From the NCBI RefSeq assembly GCF_900129855.1, contig NZ_LT670819.1:2914001-2978000 (forward strand): 64,000 nt of DNA, given 5' to 3'. This document shows, in pieces, positions 1 through 7,179 of the stretch. The stretch's first letter is position 1. Each line of letters opens with the position of its first letter. Below the pieces are notes generated by a model. It did no database searches, was not told the DNA's origin, and worked only from the letters and a program-made list of their open reading frames with translations. Source of the DNA: Streptomyces sp. 3214.6. GTDB lineage: Bacteria > Actinomycetota > Actinomycetes > Streptomycetales > Streptomycetaceae. The position numbers were made by a program, and so were the translations under genes.

Positions 1-163
1 TTCCCTCCGGCCGGCAAAGGTGCGCCGGCCCAACTAGAGATCTTGTGGAGGCGACGCCCACGGTCGTGTTTCTCGGCGTTTCCGGGCACCCGCCGCCAGG
101 CCCGTTGGTCCGCGGGCCGTCATGCATCCAAGGGTTGCGCGTCTCACGGAAAAATGAACTTGC

Positions 164-180
164 GTTTCACAGAGTGAGAC
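164..180. promoter_or_regulatory. Candidate NdgR/IclR operator
   Basis: The palindrome GTTTCAC-AGA-GTGAGAC has seven-base arms with one mismatch and ends 14 bases before the ndgR start codon. A further half-site, GTCTCAC, lies at 141-147. IclR-family regulators such as NdgR and AreB bind between their own gene and the divergent leuCD operon. The leuC gene would lie left of this window on the minus strand. The palindrome is seen directly; its use by NdgR is inferred. Bases 1-163 hold no gene that I can support. Confidence 0.5.
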
Positions 181-194
181 GGGAGTATCGTTGC

Positions 195-911
195 ATGGAC
201 AACAGTAGCGGCGTCGGCGTTCTGGACAAGGCAGCCCTTGTCCTGAGCGCCCTGGAGTCCGGTCCGGCCACCCTCGCGGGCTTGGTCGCCGCCACCGGAC
301 TCGCACGACCCACGGCCCACCGCCTGGCCGTGGCTTTGGAACACCACCGTATGGTGGCGCGCGACATGCAGGGCCGTTTCATCCTCGGCCCCCGTCTGGC
401 CGAGCTGGCCGCGGCGGCGGGCGAGGACCGCCTCCTGGCGACCGCGGGCCCGGTGCTCACCCATCTGCGCGACATCACGGGCGAGAGCGCACAGCTCTAC
501 CGCCGCCAGGGCGACATGCGCATCTGCGTGGCCGCGGCGGAACGCCTGTCCGGCCTTCGGGACACGGTCCCGGTCGGCTCCACGCTCACGATGAAGGCCG
601 GTTCCTCGGCCCAGATCCTGATGGCCTGGGAGGAGCCGGAGCGTCTGCACCGGGGTCTGCAGGGCGCCCGTTTCACGGCGACGGCCCTGTCGGGCGTACG
701 GCGCCGCGGCTGGGCCCAGTCCATCGGCGAGCGCGAGCCGGGCGTCGCGTCGGTGTCGGCCCCCGTGCGCGGCCCCTCCAACCGTGTGGTGGCCGCCGTC
801 TCCGTCTCTGGCCCGATCGAGCGGCTGACCCGCCACCCGGGCCGTATGCACGCCCAGGCGGTCATCGACGCGGCGGCCCGCCTGTCGGAGGCCCTGCGCA
901 GGACGGGCTGA
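195..911 (+). CDS. ndgR: IclR-family amino-acid regulator NdgR
   Basis: A 238-residue transcription factor of the IclR family. An N-terminal winged helix-turn-helix (about residues 10-70, with the recognition segment around TGLARPTAHRLAV) is followed by a GAF-like effector domain to the C-terminus. NdgR (AreB in S. clavuligerus) is known to control leucine, methionine and other amino-acid genes and growth on defined nitrogen sources, and normally sits divergent from leuCD. The start is the ATG of MDNSSG, which matches the conserved N-terminus of the family as I remember it; an upstream in-frame extension lacks coding character. A near-perfect palindrome just upstream suggests autoregulation. 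The gene is followed by a hairpin shared with the convergent DUF4188 gene. Confidence 0.93.
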   Translation: MDNSSGVGVLDKAALVLSALESGPATLAGLVAATGLARPTAHRLAVALEHHRMVARDMQGRFILGPRLAELAAAAGEDRLLATAGPVLTHLRDITGESAQLYRRQGDMRICVAAAERLSGLRDTVPVGSTLTMKAGSSAQILMAWEEPERLHRGLQGARFTATALSGVRRRGWAQSIGEREPGVASVSAPVRGPSNRVVAAVSVSGPIERLTRHPGRMHAQAVIDAAARLSEALRRTG

Positions 912-949
912 GCCGCCCCTCCACCGCGCGCCCCGAGCGCACGCCCGAA

Positions 950-981
950 AAGAGCCGGCCTCAACGCCGCGGCAGGCTCTT
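950..981. terminator. Hairpin between convergent ndgR and DUF4188 genes
   Basis: AAGAGCC and GGCTCTT pair across a GC-rich loop. The hairpin sits between the stop codons of two convergent genes and could stop transcription from both sides. It has no strong T-run, which is common for actinobacterial terminators. Confidence 0.5.
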
Positions 982-992
982 CCCGGCCCCGC

Positions 993-1502
993 TCAGGCCT
1001 TCGACTCCGTCTGCTGCGACCGGTACGCGTACCGGTCCTTCGCATAGCGCCCCCGCTCCCCCAACGGCACCTGCCCGTGCGCGGCCGCGAGGCCGAACGC
1101 CGGCATGTCGCCGTAGACCGCCTCGTACGAGCCCTCCGGCACGACATACGCCTCGTGCCAGATCCCCACGTGCCCGCGTACCTTCCCCTCCTTCTCCAGG
1201 CGGTTGATCTTCGCCCACGCGCGATGGTGGAACGCGTCGGGCGCACTCGCGTAGGCGTACAGCTTCTCCTTGGACTCCCAGTACTGGACGACGTAGTACG
1301 TCCGCGGAGAGGCCGTCAGCAGCACGCGGGAGAGCAGCCCACGGCCAGGATCCTTCTTGAGCTCGGCCAGCATGCGGAACATGGCCAGCATGGCCGGCAC
1401 CCACTGGTGAACGGCCCAGAAGCGGTTGACGCGCATCCCGATCAGCAGGACGACCACGTCTCCGCGGGCGTCGGCGGTGGTGCGGTTCGCTGCGACAGAC
1501 AT
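993..1502 (-). CDS. DUF4188 (monooxygenase-like) protein
   Basis: A 169-residue protein resembling the DUF4188 family, distantly related to dimeric alpha-beta-barrel monooxygenases and phenylacetaldoxime dehydratase-like proteins. The central stretch TYYVVQYWESKEKLYAYA is typical of the fold, in which a strand and helix precede a buried histidine (FHHRAW). The biochemical role is unknown. The ATG start is only 38 bases from the start of a divergent MerR regulator, so the two probably share a regulated promoter and the MerR protein may control this gene. No signal peptide or membrane segment is visible. Confidence 0.75.
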   Translation of the reverse strand: MSVAANRTTADARGDVVVLLIGMRVNRFWAVHQWVPAMLAMFRMLAELKKDPGRGLLSRVLLTASPRTYYVVQYWESKEKLYAYASAPDAFHHRAWAKINRLEKEGKVRGHVGIWHEAYVVPEGSYEAVYGDMPAFGLAAAHGQVPLGERGRYAKDRYAYRSQQTESKA

Positions 1503-1540
1503 GCTTGGATAGTGCTGCTGACCAAGGAAGGGCGCAAGGC

Positions 1541-2185
1541 ATGCGGCTGGCCGAGCTGAGCGAACGCAGCGGTGTCTCCACGACGACGATCAAGTACTAC
1601 CTGCGCGAAGGTCTCCTGCCGCCCGGCCGCCAGATCAACCTGACGACCGCCGAGTACGACGAGGAGCATCTGCGCCGGCTGCGGCTGGTGCGCGCGATGA
1701 TCCAGGTGGGCCGACTGCCGGTGGCCACCGTCCGCGAGGTGCTCGGGCATGTCGACGACGACTCCCTGGGCCGCACGGTCCGCCTCGGCGCGGCCCTTTG
1801 GGCGCTGCCGCAGGTCCCCGCGCCGGACGCGGAGGACGAGTACGTGCGCGCCGCCCATCTGGAGGCGGACGAACTGCTGCGCACCCTGGGCTGGTCGAAC
1901 GCCCGCCTGCTGACGACCGTCTCCCCCGCCTACCGCTCACTGGTGGTGGCGGTGGCCGCGCTGCGCCGCCTCGGCTACGAGTGGGACGCCGAACTGCTCG
2001 TGGCCTACGCCCGGTTGATGCACCGGGCGGCCGGGCTCGATCTGGACTTCGTGGAGACGCGGGAGTCGGAGTCGGAGCGGATCGAGGCGGCGGTGCTGGG
2101 CGCGATCCTGGTCGAGCCGATGTTGCAGGCGCTGCACCGGCTGGCACAGGAGGAGGAGTCGGCGCGGCGCTACGGCTTCGAATGA
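1541..2185 (+). CDS. MerR-family transcriptional regulator
   Basis: A 214-residue MerR-type regulator. The N-terminal helix-turn-helix (about residues 1-70) contains SGVSTTTIKYYLREGLLPP, the classical MerR recognition helix and wing. The effector part (residues 80-214) is helical and carries no clustered cysteines, so a metal sensor of the classic type is unlikely. The start MRLAELSER was chosen because GGAAGG lies at proper distance upstream and it gives the standard MerR N-terminus; an in-frame extension of 12 residues is possible. It is divergent from the DUF4188 gene, its most likely target. A hairpin follows the stop codon. Confidence 0.85.
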   Translation: MRLAELSERSGVSTTTIKYYLREGLLPPGRQINLTTAEYDEEHLRRLRLVRAMIQVGRLPVATVREVLGHVDDDSLGRTVRLGAALWALPQVPAPDAEDEYVRAAHLEADELLRTLGWSNARLLTTVSPAYRSLVVAVAALRRLGYEWDAELLVAYARLMHRAAGLDLDFVETRESESERIEAAVLGAILVEPMLQALHRLAQEEESARRYGFE

Positions 2186-2199
2186 GCCGGGAACGCCGA

Positions 2200-2225
2200 A
2201 GGGCCCCCACCGAAGTGGAGGCCCT
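2200..2225. terminator. Hairpin after MerR gene
   Basis: AGGGCC and CCAC pair with GTGG and GGCCCT around a CGAA tetraloop, 15 bases after the MerR stop codon. The tRNA-Glu gene transcribed from the opposite strand ends just beyond it, so it may act in both directions. Confidence 0.6.
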
Positions 2226-2236
2226 GTCGGACTGCG

Positions 2237-2309
2237 TACCCCCGACCGGATTCGAACCGGCGCTACCGCCTTGAGAGGGCGGCGTGCTAGGCCGCTACAC
2301 AACGGGGGC
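2237..2309 (-). tRNA. tRNA-Glu (CTC), copy 1
   Basis: A 73-base cloverleaf on the minus strand. The acceptor stem starts GCCCCCG, the anticodon loop is CTCTCAA with anticodon CTC (reads GAG), and the T arm contains GGTTCGAATCC. No CCA is encoded. It is identical to copy 2 and is the last gene of the five-gene cluster in the direction of transcription. Confidence 0.95.
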
Positions 2310-2351
2310 GAGGATCTTGCAAGCGTTTAAATTACACGCCGCAGATCCGAG

Positions 2352-2423
2352 CTGGTCTACCAGGACTCGAACCTAGAATGACGGTACCAGAAACCGTAGT
2401 GTTGCCAATTACACCATAGACCA
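2352..2423 (-). tRNA. tRNA-Gln (CTG), copy 1
   Basis: A 72-base cloverleaf on the minus strand with acceptor stem TGGTCTA/TAGACCA and discriminator G. The anticodon loop is TTCTGGT with anticodon CTG (reads CAG). The T arm GGTTCGAGTCC is normal and CCA is not encoded. Streptomyces lack glutaminyl-tRNA synthetase, so this tRNA is expected to be charged by GltX with Glu and then amidated by GatCAB. Confidence 0.95.
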
Positions 2424-2443
2424 AGGTGATTCAAGCCGAATCG

Positions 2444-2516
2444 TACCCCCGACCGGATTCGAACCGGCGCTACCGCCTTGAGAGGGCGGCGTGCTAGGCC
2501 GCTACACAACGGGGGC
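2444..2516 (-). tRNA. tRNA-Glu (CTC), copy 2
   Basis: A 73-base gene identical to copy 1 at 2237-2309, with anticodon CTC. The flanking sequences differ, so this is a tandemly duplicated gene rather than a longer repeat. Confidence 0.95.
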
Positions 2517-2578
2517 CCTAGCGATCCTGCATGAGAGACAGCGGGTGCGACCCGGACTGTCTTCCTGGGAAGGATCTG

Positions 2579-2651
2579 TACCCCCGACCGGATTCGAACC
2601 GGCGCTACTGCCTTGAGAGGGCAGCGTGCTAGGCCGCTACACAACGGGGGC
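2579..2651 (-). tRNA. tRNA-Glu (CTC), copy 3
   Basis: A 73-base gene with anticodon CTC. It differs from the other two Glu copies by a compensated pair in the anticodon stem (CTGCC/GGCAG instead of CCGCC/GGCGG). This shows that the stem is under selection. Confidence 0.95.
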
Positions 2652-2672
2652 TTTGCAGATGAGCTCTGCGAG

Positions 2673-2744
2673 CTGGCCTACCAGGACTCGAACCTAGACT
2701 AACTGAACCAGAATCAGTCGTGCTGCCAATTACACCATAGGCCA
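2673..2744 (-). tRNA. tRNA-Gln (CTG), copy 2
   Basis: A 72-base gene with anticodon CTG. It differs from copy 1 in the acceptor stem (TGGCCTA) and anticodon stem (ACTGA/TCAGT), again with compensating changes. It is the first tRNA in the transcription direction. The region 2745-2835 upstream holds CCCCTACGGGG and presumably the cluster promoter. Confidence 0.95.
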
Positions 2745-2835
2745 CTGGAACGCAAGCCCCGTAGGGGATCTTGTTCTAGTTTCGCTCCTCCGGTTCCGGC
2801 CTTTCGGCCCGCTCCCCGGCGGCGCAGGAAGAACA

Positions 2836-3567
2836 TTACCCGAAGGTGGACTGCGCTCCAAAACGGGTATCCGAGCCGAGGATCGCCGGGAGTTCGGCGA
2901 GGGTGGCGATCCGGTGCCGTCCCACCGGGGCCTGCACGGTCGCCGTGCCGCCGTAGCGGTCGATCCACACCGAGAGCAGTCCGGCGTCGGCGGCGCCCCG
3001 GCCGTCGATCTCCGGGTGGTCGCCGACGTAGGCCACCTGGTCCGGGGGCAGGGACAGGGCCTCGCAGGCCGCGAGGAACGCGCCGGCGTCCGGCTTGGAG
3101 ACGCCGAGCTCCGCGGCGCACAGGATGGCCTCGAAGCGGTCGTGGACGCCGAGGACGCGCAGCTTGTGGTCCTGGACGTGGATGCTGGAGTTGGAGAGCA
3201 CCGCGTGGCGGTGACTGGCGGCGAGGGCGTCCAGGACGGGCAGGACGTCCGGGAAGAGCGACCAGGCGGCCTCGTAGTGTGGGCGGTACCGCACGAACCA
3301 GTCGTCGGCCTCCGCGTCCGTCATCTCACGCTCCAGGAACAGCCGTACCCGGTCCCGGCGCTGGTCCTCGAAGGTGATCCCGCCCGCCGAGAACCGCGCC
3401 CACTGCTGGTCGGTGACCTCGCGCCACCGCGCGAGCGCCTGCTCCGCGGTCCCGTAGCGGTCGAGCAGCCCCTCGGCCGTCAGATACGACCGCATGCCCT
3501 CGCGGTCCGCGGTCGTGTAGTCGAAAAGGGTGTCGTCCACGTCCCAGACCACGGCGCGAATGCTCAT
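2836..3567 (-). CDS. HAD-family hydrolase
   Basis: A 243-residue haloacid-dehalogenase-superfamily phosphatase. Motif I is DVDDTLFD near residue 9 (nucleophile Asp9, acid/base Asp11), motif II is the LSNSS segment, motif III is the lysine in GVSKPDAG and motif IV is GDHPEID. The helical insertion between motifs I and II is a C1-type cap, as in YjjG/phosphoglycolate-type enzymes. The physiological substrate cannot be told. The start at MSIRAVVWD places motif I at the usual position; a longer in-frame extension is not protein-like. It is divergent from the RelE-like gene with 36 bases between starts. Confidence 0.88.
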   Translation of the reverse strand: MSIRAVVWDVDDTLFDYTTADREGMRSYLTAEGLLDRYGTAEQALARWREVTDQQWARFSAGGITFEDQRRDRVRLFLEREMTDAEADDWFVRYRPHYEAAWSLFPDVLPVLDALAASHRHAVLSNSSIHVQDHKLRVLGVHDRFEAILCAAELGVSKPDAGAFLAACEALSLPPDQVAYVGDHPEIDGRGAADAGLLSVWIDRYGGTATVQAPVGRHRIATLAELPAILGSDTRFGAQSTFG

Positions 3568-3603
3568 GTCCCCGACGGTATCGCGGGCTGGCACACTGAC
3601 GGT

Positions 3604-3888
3604 ATGAGCGAGCACCGAGTCCAGTTCACCGTCGAGGCCCAGGCGGCCTACGACGGTCTGCCCGGAGAGCGTCGCGCCCAGTTGGACAAGGCTGTGCGGA
3701 TCCTGGCCCGGGATCCCTACCGCAAGGTGTCGACCGCGCAACTCGGTCCCGACGAACACCTGCGCAAGGCGTATGTGGCCCCCGGCGTGATGGTGGAGTA
3801 CGTGGTCGCGGGGGCCGTCATGGTCGTCGTCGTGCTGGAGATCTTCGACGAGTTCGCCTACCTGGTCGACGAGAACGACGCCGTCTGA
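3604..3888 (+). CDS. RelE/ParE-like protein without visible antitoxin
   Basis: A 94-residue protein with the length and pattern of the RelE/ParE toxin fold. An N-terminal strand (VQFTVEA) is followed by two helices ending in LARDPYRKVST, then strands around HLRKAYVAPGVMVEYVV and a VVVLEIFDEF strand. Family members are mRNA interferases or gyrase inhibitors normally paired with an antitoxin. Here no small partner gene exists on either side: the HAD gene is divergent and gltX is convergent. It may be an orphan, a solitary regulator, or a toxin whose antitoxin lies elsewhere. The fold call is moderately sure; toxic function is not shown. Confidence 0.65.
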   Translation: MSEHRVQFTVEAQAAYDGLPGERRAQLDKAVRILARDPYRKVSTAQLGPDEHLRKAYVAPGVMVEYVVAGAVMVVVVLEIFDEFAYLVDENDAV

Positions 3889-3895
3889 GGCGAAC

Positions 3896-3939
3896 GAGTG
3901 AGGGGCGGCACCCGGAATTCCGGGTGCCGCCCCTCACTC
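3896..3939. terminator. Bidirectional terminator between RelE-like gene and gltX
   Basis: A perfect 22-bp inverted repeat centred on GGAATTCC. It lies between the convergent stop codons at 3888 and 3951 and would form a very stable hairpin in transcripts from both strands. Confidence 0.85.
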
Positions 3940-3950
3940 ACGCGTGGGCG

Positions 3951-5435
3951 TTACGCCGCCAGCTTCGCCAGGGCCGCGTCGATGCGGGCCAGGGTCTTCT
4001 CCTTGCCCAGGACTTCCAGGGACTCGAAGAGGGGGAGGCCGACCGTGCGGCCGGTGACGGCCACCCGGACGGGGGCCTGGGCCTTGCCGAGCTTGAGGCC
4101 GTGGGCCTCGCCGGCGGCCAGCACGGCCTCCTTGAGGGACTCGGCGGAGGTCCAGTCGGCCGACTCCAGCTTCTCGCGGGCCGTCGTGAGCAGCGCGTCG
4201 CTGCCCTCCTTCATCGCCTTCGTCCAGCTCGCCTCGTCCTCGACCGGCTCCGGGAGGAACAGGAAGTCGACGTTGTCGGTGATCTCCGAGAGGACCTTCA
4301 GGCGGGTCTGGGCGTGCGGGGCGATCGCCTGCCACTTCGTCTCGTCGAAGTCCTCCGGCGCCCACGGCGCGAAGGGGGCCCTCAGCCAGGGGGCGCAGCG
4401 CTCCGTGAAGTCCTTCACGTCGAGCAGGCGGATGTGGTCGGCGTTGATCGCCTCGCACTTCTTCAGGTCGAAGCGCGCCGGGTTGGGGTTGACGTCCGCG
4501 ATCTCGAAGGCGGCGATCATCTCGGCCATCGTGAAGATGTCCTGGTCGGCCGAGAGGGACCAGCCGAGCAGCGAGAGGTAGTTGAGCAGGCCCTCGGGGA
4601 GGAAGCCGCGCTCCCGGTAGAGGTTGAGGGACGACTCCGGGTCGCGCTTGGAGAGCTTCTTGTTGCCCTCGCCCATCACGTACGGCAGGTGACCGAAGGC
4701 GGGCACGGACTTCGCGATGCCCAGCTCGGTCAGCGCCTTGTAGAGGGCGATCTGGCGGGGGGTGGAGGACAGCAGGTCCTCGCCACGCAGGACGTGCGTG
4801 ATCTCCATCAGCGCGTCGTCGACCGGGTTGACCAGCGTGTACAGCGGGGCGCCGTTCGCGCGGACGATGCCGTAGTCGGGCACGTTCTCCGGGGTGAACG
4901 TCAGTTCGCCGCGGACCAGGTCGGTGAAGGTGATCGTCTCGTCGGGCATGCGGAAGCGGACGATCGGGGTGCGGCCCTGGGCCTGGTACTCCGCCACCTG
5001 CGCCTCGGTGAGGTCGCGGCAGTGGCCGTCGTAGCCGGACGGCTTGCCGGCGGCGCGGGCGGCGTCGCGGCGGGTGTCCAGCTCCTCCTGGGAGCAGTAG
5101 CAGCGGTAGGCGTGCCCGGCGGCGAGGAGCTTCTCGGCGACGTCCTTGTAGAGGTCCATGCGCTGCGACTGGCGGTACGGCGCGTGCGGGCCGCCGATCT
5201 CCGGGCCCTCGTCCCAGTCGAAGCCCAGCCAGCGCATCGAGTCGAGCAGCTGGTTGTACGACTCCTCGGAGTCGCGGGCCGCGTCGGTGTCCTCGATGCG
5301 GAAGACCAGGGTGCCCTGGTGGTGCCTGGCGAACGCCCAGTTGAACAGGGCGGTGCGGACCAGGCCCACGTGGGGGTTACCGGTGGGCGAGGGGCAGAAA
5401 CGGACGCGTACGGGAGAGCCGGGTGCGCTAGCCAC
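3951..5435 (-). CDS. gltX: Glutamyl-tRNA synthetase
   Basis: A 494-residue class I aminoacyl-tRNA synthetase that attaches glutamate to tRNA. The HIGH-type motif is [11 protein letters not shown] near residue 15 and the KMSKS-type loop is KLSKRD. The C-terminal helical part is the anticodon-binding domain. Because Streptomyces lack GlnRS, the enzyme is expected to be non-discriminating and to misacylate tRNA-Gln for GatCAB. The GTG start at 5435 was chosen because it overlaps the stop codon of the upstream FAH-family gene (GTGGCTAG), which implies translational coupling; a TTG nine bases upstream is the alternative. Its Glu and Gln tRNA substrates lie 1.2 kb downstream on the same strand. Confidence 0.96.
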   Translation of the reverse strand: MASAPGSPVRVRFCPSPTGNPHVGLVRTALFNWAFARHHQGTLVFRIEDTDAARDSEESYNQLLDSMRWLGFDWDEGPEIGGPHAPYRQSQRMDLYKDVAEKLLAAGHAYRCYCSQEELDTRRDAARAAGKPSGYDGHCRDLTEAQVAEYQAQGRTPIVRFRMPDETITFTDLVRGELTFTPENVPDYGIVRANGAPLYTLVNPVDDALMEITHVLRGEDLLSSTPRQIALYKALTELGIAKSVPAFGHLPYVMGEGNKKLSKRDPESSLNLYRERGFLPEGLLNYLSLLGWSLSADQDIFTMAEMIAAFEIADVNPNPARFDLKKCEAINADHIRLLDVKDFTERCAPWLRAPFAPWAPEDFDETKWQAIAPHAQTRLKVLSEITDNVDFLFLPEPVEDEASWTKAMKEGSDALLTTAREKLESADWTSAESLKEAVLAAGEAHGLKLGKAQAPVRVAVTGRTVGLPLFESLEVLGKEKTLARIDAALAKLAA

Positions 5436-6213
5436 GCTTGACAACCTTGTTGGTGAGAGTGCCGATGCCTTCGATGGTGACGGCGACCTCGTCGCCGACA
5501 GCCAGGGGGCCGACCCCTGCCGGGGTGCCCGTGAGGATCACGTCGCCGGGGAGCAGCGTCATGGCCTCGGTGATGTTGACGATCAGATCCTCGATCGAGT
5601 GGATCATCTCGCTGGTGCGGCCGAGCTGCCGCTGCTGACCATTGACCGTGAGCTGGACGGTGAGGTCGCTCGCGGTCTCTAGGTCCAGGCCGGTCTCCAC
5701 CCAGGGGCCGAGCGGGCAGGAGGTGTCGAAGCCCTTGGCCCGGGCCCACTGCTTCTCGCGCTTTTGGACGTCGCGGGCGGTGATGTCGTTCGCGCAGGTG
5801 TAGCCGAAGATCACGTCCTTGACGCGTTCGCGTGGGACCTCGCGGCACAGCCGGCCGATGACCACGGCGAGCTCGGCCTCGTGGTGGACGTCCGCGGAGA
5901 AGGACGGGTACTGGATGTCGTCGCCGGGGCCGATCACCGAGGTGGACGGCTTGAAGAAGGCGAAGGGGGCGTCGGGCACCTCGTTGCCCAGCTCGCGCGC
6001 GTGCTCGGCGTAGTTGCGGCCGAAGGCCACGACCTTGTTGGGAAGCACGGGCGGGAGCAGTCGGACCTTGCTCAGCGGCACCTTGGTGCCGGAGAGCTCG
6101 AAGTCCACGAACGGGATGCCCTTGATGATGTCGAGGACGAGCTCGTCCGGCTTGTCGCCCTCGACCGCGCCGAAGGCGACGTTCCCGTCGATGGAGAACC
6201 TGGCGATGCGCAC
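5428..6213 (-). CDS. Fumarylacetoacetate hydrolase-family protein
   Basis: A 261-residue member of the FAH/2-hydroxyhepta-2,4-diene-1,7-dioate isomerase family. The metal-binding core is visible in [12 protein letters not shown] and [12 protein letters not shown], and the GTPAGVGPL loop near the C-terminus is typical. Family members hydrolyse or decarboxylate acylpyruvates such as oxaloacetate; the exact substrate here is unknown. The GTG start gives the standard MRIARF N-terminus. It is the first gene of a two-gene unit with gltX, which overlaps it by eight bases. Confidence 0.9.
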   Translation of the reverse strand: MRIARFSIDGNVAFGAVEGDKPDELVLDIIKGIPFVDFELSGTKVPLSKVRLLPPVLPNKVVAFGRNYAEHARELGNEVPDAPFAFFKPSTSVIGPGDDIQYPSFSADVHHEAELAVVIGRLCREVPRERVKDVIFGYTCANDITARDVQKREKQWARAKGFDTSCPLGPWVETGLDLETASDLTVQLTVNGQQRQLGRTSEMIHSIEDLIVNITEAMTLLPGDVILTGTPAGVGPLAVGDEVAVTIEGIGTLTNKVVKRG

Positions 6214-6270
6214 GGGTTGGTTGGCCCCTTGACTGAGCTGGCTGGAGTGTGACGGTCCAGGCTAACGCGG

Positions 6271-6298
6271 AAGGGCGTCCCCGGCCGGGGACGCCCTT
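6271..6298 (-). terminator. Perfect hairpin after the 62-residue protein gene
   Basis: AAGGGCGTCCCCGG and its exact complement abut without a loop, giving a 14-bp palindrome. It separates the small gene at 6389-6577 from the FAH-family gene that is transcribed in the same direction. Confidence 0.7.
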
Positions 6299-6388
6299 GA
6301 CATCCGTGGGCCGCCGCCTTGAGCATTCCGCGGTCGGCGCCCGTATCTCCGCGTGAAGACGTGAAGATCCACGAAGGTCCGTGAAGAT

Positions 6389-6577
6389 CTACTCCGCGAC
6401 GGAGGCCGTGACCGGGGCCTCCATGAGGATGGTGCGCTTGGGGTTGGCAGTCTGGGCAGGCAGCTCGACGGAGTGCTCCCGCTGCTCCGGGAGCTGCAGT
6501 TCGTCGGCGTCCTTGAGGTGCGCCAGCGTCGTGCGCCGCGGGTTGGCGATCTTGTGGAACATCGTCGTCGTCTTCAC
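6389..6577 (-). CDS. Small conserved protein with duplicated NP-x-R-T motif
   Basis: A 62-residue protein that I do not recognise functionally, though similar short proteins seem familiar from other Streptomyces. It contains two copies of one pattern: NPRRTTLAHL near the start and NPKRTILMEAP near the end, joined by an acidic, proline-containing linker. There is no signal peptide and no membrane segment. The GTG start at 6577 is followed by an ATG (MFHKIANP) at 6562, which could be the true start; neither has a strong ribosome site. The gene has its own terminator. It lies divergent from the first conservon, about 600 bases away, but a link to it is only positional. Confidence 0.65.
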   Translation of the reverse strand: MKTTTMFHKIANPRRTTLAHLKDADELQLPEQREHSVELPAQTANPKRTILMEAPVTASVAE

Positions 6578-7179
6578 TGTTGTACGTGACCCTGTCGTCT
6601 CGGGGCGCCGGGGAAGCCGTCAAGGGCCCCCGCACAAGCGCGGCTTGTCGGATTTGCCATCCCTGTAAAGCGTCAGGCTAAACACGCGATTCCCGTGGAA
6701 CGCGTGAAGGTCGCATGATCGGCGTGTGAGTTTGCTCACGACTTGGCGGGCAAAACGGTCAATTACGACCCTCAAGTGACCACTATGAAACGGACATTAC
6801 ACACCTGAACCGTGCATTCCGCTCCTGATCATGGCGACTGGGACACCCTCTGGACCCCCTTACTTCGCCCACTTATGTCCGCCTTACGGGGGATCACCTT
6901 CTACATCCCGTAACTTGACCCTTACGTGGTGTCACGGATGTCACAGCCTGGCCAACGGGCCTTGTTGGAGATCCTGCACTGTGCTGGAATTCCTCGGACC
7001 GCCGCGGGTTCGAGCCGGCGCACAGGGGGCGCCCAGCGCGCCCGGTGGCGGCGAGACAGGGGGAGCGAGCGCCGGTCACTCACGACCATCGGGGGGCGTA
7101 ATTCAGGACGCCCCTCAACACGCCGACACCGTCCTTCCGTTCACGCGGAGGGGCGCCTGGTCCAGAGGTTGCGACGCTA
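6578..7179. promoter_or_regulatory. Long divergent intergenic region upstream of the first conservon
   Basis: About 600 bases without a supported gene, noticeably more AT-rich between 6690 and 6960 than its surroundings. It holds the divergent promoters of the 62-residue gene and of cvnA. Visible elements include the hairpin GTGAG-TTTG-CTCAC at 6726-6739 and a TTGACC box near 6915 followed by repeated GTCAC. No terminator or small RNA could be assigned. Confidence 0.4.

Noticed and set aside
3604..3888. A complete toxin-antitoxin module.
   Set aside because: No second small gene is adjacent on either strand; the neighbours are a HAD phosphatase and gltX.
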